Program-made: the position numbers and the translations under genes
Origin: Basidiobolus meristosporus CBS 931.73
Lineage: Eukaryota > Basidiobolomycota > Basidiobolomycetes > Basidiobolales > Basidiobolaceae
Assembly (NCBI GenBank): GCA_002104905.1
Contig: MCFE01000082.1
Span: forward strand, 1-64,000
DNA length: 64,000 nt
Reading direction: 5' to 3'
The notes under the pieces: generated by a model
Seen by the model: only the letters and a program-made list of their open reading frames with translations
What the model was told of the DNA's origin: nothing
Databases searched by the model: none
Shown here: in pieces, positions 55,381 to 64,000 of the stretch
How positions within the stretch are numbered: the stretch's first letter is position 1
Layout of the letters: the number at the start of each line of letters is the position of its first letter

Positions 55381-58199
55381 TTACAATTTGGATGTCAAGG
55401 TGTTCAATTCCACAGCAGCATTAGAGATAGCAATGACATCTCGTTCAACCACGCGAACTCGGAAGATTACCTTGTTGTCTTCCTTCCACATTTGAGTTTC
55501 CAAGGTTTCTCCTGGGAACACGTGTTTTGCAAAACGAGCTTTGACTGATTTGAAGGCATCTGCCTTTCCGTTTCCATACTTTTTGAATATGTGCTTACTA
55601 GCGATACCAAATGTTGCAAGCCCGTGAAGAATAGGCACGTCGAACCCCCCGATGGCTGACATTTCTGGATCAATGTGAAGCGGATTAAGGTCACCACTTA
55701 AGCGATAGAGTGCGGCTTGGCTTTCATTGGTTTTTTCTTGAATAACTACATCGGGCTTGCGATTTGGAGGTTCATTAGAGGCAGTTGCAGCTCCACGATC
55801 CTTGGCATGCTTACTCCCAACACCTTTAACACCACGGATGAACACAGAAGACTCGTTTTCAAACACAACATCTCCAGTTTCGTCAACGGTTTCAACATGG
55901 AAGACCACAACCACACCCTTACCCTTATCAAGAATATCGATAATACGAGGTTTGGATGTAAGGGTGCCAGATGTGGGAATTGGCTTCTTCAACTTGAGAT
56001 ACTGCTCACCATGAAGTAACATCATCGGGTTGAAAGACGGAATGAATTCGTCATAGCGAATAGACTCCATGCCAACAAATGATGGTATAACGCCAAATGT
56101 AGGAAGAGCCATGAAATCCGCGGAATTTTCGTATACAAGTGGGAGATCCTTACGAGTTGCCCCGACTCCAAGAGCGTATAGGATTACATCACGTTCAGTG
56201 TATGTAAACTTCGCTGATGCAAACTCCTTGTTTTCAAGGGACTCGGGCTCTTCCTCTTGATCCGCGCGAACAATATTTTCTTGAATATCCATGAGGGATT
56301 CCCTTGTACTGGTAGGATACTGAACTCTACCGTCTTCGAAGTTACAGATCTTCTGCCATTGTGTAGCAACCACTTCGGGAGTTAACTTCTTTTTGACTGA
56401 GAATCCGTGGCCGCCAGTACGTTGCCATCTGACTTTACCAATCCAGCAACTTCCAACTTGGAAACAAGAGCCAGTTTCAGGGCATTGGTCATGGCCGAGG
56501 AACCCAACCAAAGGCGCAACATATTCAGGCTTGAATAGCTCTACCATTTCAGGTGGCATGATTGTGGCAGTCATGGCCGTGCCAGCGTGAGGAGCAACAG
56601 TGTTCACCAAAATATTGTATTTTTGACCTTCAAGAGCAAGACTGTTGCTAAGAGATAAGATACCAGCCTTGGCAGAGCTGTAGTTCGCTTGACCAAAATT
56701 GCCGAAAAGACCAACAGCTGAGCAGGTATTAATAATTCGACCATATTTTTGCTTCTGGAAAACTGGCCAAGCTGCCTTGCACATTTTGAAGGTTCCTCTT
56801 AGATGGACCCGATGGACCGAGTCCCAATCTTCATCCGACATCTTTACAAATGATCTGTCACGTAAGATGCCTGCATTATTTACGACAACATCCAATCTAC
56901 CAAATGCCTGGAGAGCTGTAGCAACGACTTTTTCGCCCTCTTCGACCGAATCAGTATTGGCAACGGCCTTTCCACCTTCAGATTTGATCTCCTTCACCAC
57001 CTTATCAGCGTTGTTTAGGTCATTTACCACAACTGAAGCTCCAAGTCTGGCAAAAAGCTTAGCATATTCTCTACCAATTCCGTTGCCGGCTCCGGTAACG
57101 ATAACTACTTTGCCGTCAAATCGAAGAGGATTGGTTTGTGGGTTTGTGGAAAGCCTCTTCGATTGTTCGAGGTACCCAAGCCAGTCTGTTTCTGCCATGG
57201 AATTAGGATAATAGGGTTTGGTGAAGTCGGTGATAGCATCCCACTTAGCAGCTACTGCAGCAGGAGTAAATGTTTCATCAGGTTTAAATACGTTTCCAAA
57301 TGAGGCCTCCCACCTAAGTTTGGCGACAAAGCCTGCGCCAAGCTCGAAAAGACCACCATTTTCCTGTGTTGATTCGTGGCAGAGGTATCCCACTACAGGA
57401 GTGATGTAATCTGGGCTCAATTTCTCTAGAAGTTCCGGTGGCATTACGGTCTCAGTCATGCGCGAAGCAGCAATAGGAGCAATAACATTTGTGTGGATGT
57501 TATATTTGACACCTTCTCTCGCCAGAGTAAAACCAAACATGGCAGTAGCCAATTTTGCAGCACTATAATTTGCCTGGCCAAAATTTCCATAAATTCCAGC
57601 TGCGGACGAAGTCATGATAATTCTCCCAAACTTTTGCTTTCTGAAAATATCCCAACAAGCTTTAGTGATCTTGTATACACCACGAACATGAACATTTTGG
57701 ATCATGTCCCAATCAGCATCTGTCATTTTAGCGAAGGATTTGTCACGCAATATGCTGGGATGAGGAATTTAGTAATCTGGCGAGAGTGCAAGATATAACA
57801 TCAAGTGAATCACGTACCCAGCATTGTTGATTAGAATATCAACACGCCCGAAAGCTTTCATGGTAGCGTCTACGATTTTTTGCCCATGCTCAACTGAATC
57901 ATAATTGGCAATGGCTTTTCCGCCATTTTTCTTGATTTCCTCTACCACTAGATCAGCAGCTCTGGTTGAAGCGCCACCACCAGAGTGAGAGCTACCAAGA
58001 TCATTCACTACGACAGAAGCGCCCTTCGAGGCGAAGAAAAGGGAATATGCCTTTCCGATGCCTATTTTTAAACAAATCAATATTGTACTTCGAATGTTGC
58101 ATCAAAGGTGTCTTCATTTCCAATGAAATTGATCTTCTTACCACCACCAGCACCAGTGACAATAACCACACGATTATCAAAACGGAGCTCTCGAGTCAT
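55381..58199 (-). CDS. FOX2: Peroxisomal multifunctional enzyme type 2 (Fox2)
   Basis: Three exons (58199-58142, 58061-57818, 57754-55381) give 891 residues. Domain 1 is a short-chain dehydrogenase (TGAGGGIGKAYS, NNAG, YSAAK). Domain 2 is a second one (VIVTGAGNGIGREYAKLF, VVNNAGILRD, YSSAK). Domain 3 is a hot-dog 2-enoyl-CoA hydratase 2 with the catalytic D-x-N-x-x-H block in SGDLNPLHIDP, followed by VPILHGLATFG. The C-terminus is SKL, a peroxisomal targeting signal 1. Two dehydrogenase domains plus hydratase 2 is the fungal Fox2 layout, which carries out hydration and D-specific 3-hydroxyacyl-CoA dehydrogenation in peroxisomal beta-oxidation. It lacks the SCP2 domain of the animal enzyme. 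Confidence 0.96.
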
Positions 58200-59265
58200 A
58201 TTGGATAATGTATTCGGCAAGATAAGCTAGGTTTTATGAGTGTATGGGCGTGTATGAAACGGCAATGAGATGACAGGAATACTGAGGAGTTATTCACTGG
58301 AGTAGGCTTTTATAGCGCTCATCTACGTTAATGCACGGATAGGAATAGGAGAAATAAAGTCACACCACATGCTACTGTATATATCTTTTATTAGGATTTA
58401 CTACAACTCAATCAGATGATGTATTAAGTAGTAAGCATTCGTAATAAGAATTGGTAACGTTCCCAGGATCCTCTTGGAAATATTAGTGATAAAATATTAA
58501 ATTGAAAGCAAAGGTCAAGAAGGATGAATTTGGTTTCACATGAAGGCATACCAACACCGAACAAATCTGAGCTCAGATGTCTTGCCATGATATGATTGGA
58601 AGTGAATGTGCCATGTATCAATTAACATTAGTCAAAGATATCCGTCGGGAAAATAGAAATGAGAGATTCCCATTGATCGAGGAACCGTGTGAGTAATAGG
58701 ATATGTCACTGAAGCATAAGTTAAACCAACATTCAAAACGGACATGGAGCTGGCTACAGTAACTGGCCACTATGCCATGTTGGATACTTGCTATGCATAT
58801 TACCTACAAGTTTGTAACTAAATAATGAAAATTTTCATTTTGCTGCATGGCATATTTCATTCTGGAATAAAACTTTTTTACACAATTGTCCCTGTAAGCC
58901 TGTTGATAGTCTTTATTGGCAATAAAACAACTACTTGGTGAATAATCTAGATCTACGATTTATCCAACTTTCAATGGATACTCTGATCTCATCACAAGCA
59001 AGACTTGAAAGATTACTTGGTTGTGTACTTTATGGCAGCACTTGACTAAAAGGAATATGTTGACTCTGAATTTTGAATTGCTTGCTTCAAGCTAATAGTA
59101 TATTAAAGAAATTCATAAAAGACGGGTTGGCATGGGTCTGGTGGTTTTAAGTTTGCGACGAAAAAGAAAAAAGTGGTGGCTCATACACTTAGTCAAGAGA
59201 CTAGAGTGAGGCAAGTCGTAGACTAGGATACCCAGTTGAGCTGTTAGAGAGAACAAAAACATGAT
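58200..59265. other. Intergenic, no gene recognised
   Basis: Contains the Fox2 promoter side and the Rho1 3' flank. AT-rich, with only short ORFs. Confidence 0.5.
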
Positions 59266-60084
59266 TTACAGAACCAAACATCCCTTCTTCTTTTGCTTGG
59301 TCTTAGTAAGCAAAGCGGCACGAGTAGCATGCTCGAAGACTTGACGAACTCCGTCATTCTCTTTAGCAGAACATTCCAAATACTTGTAGGCACCGATCTT
59401 TGAGGCAACACCGTTAGCCTAAGGAAGACACGTTGTTAGCGATACTCAAATTAATACAGAGTGCAAAGAATTTTTAAAACCTGGTCAGGGGTAACAGGTG
59501 ATTGACCTTGCTTTCTAAGCTCCTCAATAGTTCTGGGATCATTACGTAAATCCTTCTTGCAGCCAACAAGGATAATTGGGAGACCAGCACAGAAATGAAG
59601 TACTTCGGAAATCCACTAAGGGGTTTTATGAATTTTAGCAATGAACATTAGTAGTCTGTAAATAAAGAATATTACCTTCTCTTGTACATTTTCCAAAGAA
59701 TCTGGGGAATCAACGGAGAAACAAATCAAGATAACATGAGAATCAGGATAGGAGAGAGGACGAAGACGATCGTAATCTTCTTGTCCAGCAGTATCCCACA
59801 ATGCTAGCTCAACCCGTTTGCCATCAACTTCAACATCAGCAACATAGTTTTCGAATACAGTGGGAACGTATACCTATATAAGAATAAGTGAGCACAAACA
59901 ATTTGGGGAAGATTTTTGTACGAAAGGAGAAGAATAGATGCTACATCGAGGTTGTAGCGATTGAGAGAAGATATAAAAAAGAGCATACCTCAGGGAAAGT
60001 ACCCTTTGAGAAAACGATCAACAGACAGGTTTTACCACAAGCACCATCACCAACAATTACTAATTTGCGACGAATTTCGGACAT
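59266..60084 (-). CDS. RHO1: Rho-type small GTPase (Rho1)
   Basis: Four exons (60084-59989, 59873-59676, 59615-59481, 59418-59266) give 193 residues. It has the P-loop GDGACGKT, switch [30 protein letters not shown], the Rho-specific insert region, GCKKDL, ECSAK, a polybasic stretch KTKQKKK and the CAAX box CLVL. Leu at the last position predicts geranylgeranylation. In fungi Rho1 activates beta-1,3-glucan synthase and protein kinase C for wall growth and controls actin polarity. All intron positions keep frame. Confidence 0.97.
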
Positions 60085-61563
60085 GCTAAATGTGTTTGCT
60101 TAGTTCTAAGATGAAAAGAAGTTACTTTAATAAAGTGAAAGGAAATCAAGACAGTCGTTGGGTATAATAATGCACGAAGTACACAAGTGTTTCATAAGAA
60201 AAATACCCTGACGAGATGAAAAATAAAATGAGAATTACCAAAACAAATATCGCGGCACAGTTGTAATAATGAAAACTAAAGAGTAAAGGGGAATGGAATC
60301 CTATGGCGAGATTAAGGTGTGCCTAGGTAAGAAAGGGGTATATGAGTTATGTGGGAGCCGAACAGATACAAAATGGGGACAGAAATTGAGAATAGGGTGA
60401 ATCTAAAAAAATAGATTAAAAATTTCAATCAGCAGTATTAATATGCAGAATTCCCTTGGGATATAGATGCCAGTATAATTTTTATTTTCATTGCAGCTTT
60501 GTTCACTGAGCCACAATTCTGTAAAGATCAACAAAGTTCGGAACTCGATGGAAACACGATTTCTGCAACAAACCACAGTGCAGCCTCTAGATGACTCATG
60601 GTTGGCTATAATTTATGGGTGTTGGTTGTTAGAATGGGTTGATTACACAGATAGGACGCTCTGGAACAAAATAAGTGTAATTCTATTATAAAATCTTCGT
60701 AATTGAAGAACAGCGGAACATAGTATGTTTTCCCTGAGCAGCGGTTGGTAGAGATCTACCGAGCATTTGATGGGCTAGTTTCCGCTCAATGATTAAACGC
60801 TGTTGCAACTGCTCTTTTATGAATGGCGAATAATGCTTTAATCGTCGGCTTCATGCTTTGTAGGGCAAATTTGCCATGTATCATACTCGTTAAATATACG
60901 GATGTTATATCTCAATTAGCTTCTATTAGATATTGCATCAAGGTCCTCGCGGTGACTACTCCTTGGAGTTTCTGCTTATCAAGCACGGATTTTGCGTTCT
61001 ACATCTCAGTCTAATCCACATGCACGAGAATTACATACAGCCTGACTTATCCTTATGTTTCAACATCAGTTGCCATAGTAGTTTTCAACCGTCCAAACAA
61101 ATGATATAGTTAGTGTTGAGATTTGAGTTACTGGTATTACACTGGATCCACAAACTGACATCACTCTTGGCAAGTTATTATGAAATGGCTAGAATAATTC
61201 CTTGAGGTTTTGTATTTGAAACACTTGACACAACGTCGCCAATGTTAAGCCCACAAGTTCAATTGAATGATTTCGCCAATATCTGACTGTTTAATTTGAA
61301 AGTTGACTTGTTTTATATCTATTTACACAAGTAGATGGCAAGTTTGAGACGGCGTAGAGCAATACAGTAGGATAGTAAAAAAATTCACATACAAATAATC
61401 AATCAAAAACCACAGGAAAGATACAAAAACATACCACGATATAATCTGATTTCTCGGATACTTAATTCAATGACCACTATAAGTTGGTCATATTCCATCA
61501 CACGCTAAAAAGTTCAAAAATAAATAATTGATTGCTTCAAAGGTGCACCTCGGAAGGATGTAA
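60085..61563. other. Intergenic, no gene recognised
   Basis: AT-rich; short ORFs at 60491-60691 and 60823-61014 without recognised domains. It probably includes the Rho1 promoter. Confidence 0.5.
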
Positions 61564-64000
61564 TTAGTGCTTGAGTTTGATCTTCAAACGGACTTGACGT
61601 TGAGGTGAAGCCTGCGGAACTGAGGTACGGCTGTTCTCCGAATCAGTGACATTATCTTCGACATCATATTTGTCCATATCTTCTCGGTGACTATGCTTGT
61701 GCTTCTTCTTTTCCTTTTTATCTTTCTTACGTTTTCGCTCATGGGAACCGTGACGCTAGGAGAAAGATGTCAAAATCCATTCTACGCAATAAAATCATAT
61801 ATTAAGTACCTCAAGTTGATCAGACTCCTCGGGATGTGGACGCTTCGTGGTGCTCCGTTCTGGATTTGGATTTTCGAGAATATCAAGTAAATTGTATTTT
61901 TTGCATGCTTTCTCGAAAGCTCTCTGCAATTCTTGCCCCATCACATAAACGGCATCTCCAGGAATGTTGAAAATATAGCAATTGTCAAAAACTAATTGTG
62001 CATCTGACAAGAATTGCTCAACACTTGAGTATTTTCCACCTCGAAGTTTGCCCTCAATTGTACCAAAATCCATAGGATGCTTAACAATCTTGTTGTAATG
62101 CGGAATACCTAAAGCCTTGACATCTACAGGGGTTCCAAAAGGCTCGAAGGAAGGATGTGTTTTAATGCGAGCCAATACGTTTTCGCATATTTTCAGTGCC
62201 GATCTGTCCAGAGTTTTAGGCTTCGTGGATACCTTTACGCTACGACTTGGTGAGGAAGCAACTACCGGGATTGTTTCTTTTTTGGGTTGCTTGTCCGACT
62301 TCCTGCTACCGATACCTCCACTTGACTTGGTGCTAGATTTCAACGTTTGGAAAGCAATCATTTCTTTATCCAACGTTTTCTCTAGTGCCATGGCTTGTTG
62401 TGAATAATAATGCTCAGGCCCGTTAAACGTGACACAGTTCTTGAATATCTGGCGAATATCAGTTTCAAATTCGGTCGGAGTGGAGTACTCCCCAGCCTTC
62501 AACTTCTTGTGCACTGTACTGAAGTCCATCGGGTTGTGGATCACATCAAAGTAGTGTGGTATTCCCATAGCAATGGGGTCAACCTTTAGATATCATTAGA
62601 ATTTAGGTCAAGATACGAATCAAGACTAGAGAAAAACTTACAGGCTCCAGAAAAGCGATAGCATTCTTGTTTCCGCTTAATTTCTTGTGAATTTTTTCGC
62701 ATAGCTTCATTTGCTCTGGACTCATGGTCACTGGCTCTGGCTCAGGTTCGCGCTTGATACTAGGCTCTCTGGATGGTGTCCTTGAAACCTCGGGAATGGC
62801 TTTTAGAGCATTTTTGAGTTCTTCGTAGCGTTCAAAGAAGTAATTTTCCAATTGTTGGCTTTCTTCGTGTGCATAGGTTCCAGAAGGATTGAAGGTAAAG
62901 CAATTGTTGAATATTAAGCGGACGTCCCTTTCAAAGTCCACCCAAGTTCTGTATTGGTCGTTTTCAAGCTTGTCTTTGATGGTCCCAAGGTCCATTGGAT
63001 TCTGAATGATCCGTGGATAGTCCGGAATCTGTAATGCAACCCAATCAACAGGCTCCCGGAATAAAGAAGAATGCTTGTTCTTGATCATTTTTTGGACGAG
63101 TTTCAATAGACTCTGCTTATCTTCAGGCAATATTGGGCGTCTGGGCTTGTCGCGGTCAAAGAGCTCGTAAAAATAAGCCTCCATTTTCTTGCCTTCTTCG
63201 AACACCCAAGTTCCTGGTTGATTGAACAAGAAACAATTGAAGAATATCTGACGTATATCCTTCTCAAAACTCCTGACTGAAGTGTATTCCTCGCGTTCTA
63301 GTTTCTCCGTCACCGTTTTTAAATCCATTGGGTCTTTGACAATATCTGTATAAGTAGGGATTTTCAGCATCACAGGATCAACTGGTAACTGAAACGGCTC
63401 AGAGGATGGGTTCGACCAGAGCTTTTTGAGTATTTTCTGACAACGCTTATACGCGGTGCTATTCATCGTATTTGCAGGTTTCGCAGCCGCTTTAGTAGCC
63501 GGTGAGGAGCTATGGCGCACAGGACTTTGTAAGGGCATCGGCGTCAAAGATTTGCGTGAGTCCTTTGAAGCAGCCTTTGGAGTTAATTTTCCACCATTAT
63601 CCTTTACGGTATCGCTTGTTCCGGCTCGAACCATTGGCGACTTTGGCTTTGGACTTGATGGCGTAGGCTTGGCGAAGTTCGATGTCTTAGTTTCCTTCGA
63701 CCCATATTCCACGGAAGGACCAGGAGTCGCTGTTTCAGAAGTGTGGGGCAATTCGGCGACAGGTTTCTCGGAAGGCTCACGGGAGTTGATCGGCTCTGGT
63801 GCTGGCTCGGATTTGACAGTTATATTGGTAGATTCTGTGACCGCCGATTTCGTAGGCTTTCCGAACTGATTTACCCACTCTCGTTGGAATACTTCACTGA
63901 GTGATTTGGCCTGATTATAAACAAAAGTTCCAGGTGTATTGAAGGTAAAGCAGTTGTTAAGCATGAGTTCAATATCCTCTCGAAAGTTGTCCTTTGTTTG
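61564..64000 (-). CDS. Poly-bromodomain protein, 5' end outside window
   Basis: Three visible exons (64000-62642, 62583-61810, 61755-61564). Five bromodomains are seen: an incomplete one at the window edge, then about 63460-63170, 63130-62830, 62720-62385 and 62190-61890. Each has the ZA-loop PMDL/PMDF signature (DPMDLKTV, NPMDLGTI, NPMDFSTV, HPMDFGTI for the four complete ones), and all five keep the acetyl-lysine-binding Asn in an NC-x-x-FN motif. A long Ser/Pro/Thr linker separates domain 1 from 2, and shorter ones separate the rest. The tail is lysine-rich (ERKRKKDKKEKKKHKH). It resembles polybromo or Rsc-type chromatin-remodelling subunits. No BAH or HMG box is visible, though either could lie upstream. 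Acts in the nucleus by inference. Confidence 0.9.

Overview
The window is a piece of a fungal nuclear genome. Most genes are protein-coding with short introns (about 55-85 nt, GT..AG). The products are typical fungal housekeeping proteins: a Rho1 GTPase, a three-domain Fox2-type beta-oxidation enzyme ending in SKL, a Swa2-type auxilin, an Ssk1-type response regulator, Bdp1, Trm1 and Prp45/SNW1. The TMEM164-, TMEM242- and GUCD1-like genes, the questin-oxidase-like gene and the CsbD-like small proteins make me favour an early-diverging (former zygomycete) fungus. That is inference from gene content, not a phylogeny.

Layout. 1-1987: no gene seen. 1988-10161: a nested graveyard of one Ty1/copia family, with a decayed full-length element on the minus strand (2666-8857), parts of a second one, and eleven LTR copies in both orientations, several with recognisable target-site duplications. 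12004-13410: a questin-oxidase-like gene. 14119-17724: an Ssk1-like response regulator carrying a membrane region and a degenerate histidine-kinase-like region. 18615-19513: an RNPS1-like SR protein. 20286-23387: auxilin. 25768-27902: a PSP1-domain protein. 29020-30039: a decayed copy of the secreted SMP-30-like gene that is intact at 36000-37004. 30287-30834: a TMEM242-like protein. 31496-32219: a Yae1-like protein. 32710-34869: SNW1/Prp45. 38405-39532: a TMEM164-like protein. 39878-41254: Bdp1, with an apparent frameshift. 42303-44718: TRM1. 45099-46242: a GUCD1-like protein. 46243-52266: gene-poor, with only two small divergently transcribed CsbD-like genes. 52267-54710: a coiled-coil protein. 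55381-58199: Fox2/MFP2. 59266-60084: Rho1. 61564-64000: the 3' part of a gene with at least five bromodomains, running off the window end.

The genes do not form an operon or an obvious biosynthetic cluster. Loose themes are RNA and Pol III biology (RNPS1, SNW1, Bdp1, TRM1), membrane traffic and lipids (auxilin, TMEM164, Fox2), and signalling (Ssk1, Rho1). Exon models were built by hand from splice sites. For the multi-exon genes the summed exon lengths are divisible by three, except Bdp1, where the one-base deficit is reported as a finding. I found no tRNA, rRNA, CRISPR array or defence-type system. The least ordinary items are the retroelement cluster (half-tRNA-type primer site containing an in-frame ATG), the Ssk1 fusion, the poly-bromodomain gene and the SMP-30 gene/pseudogene pair.
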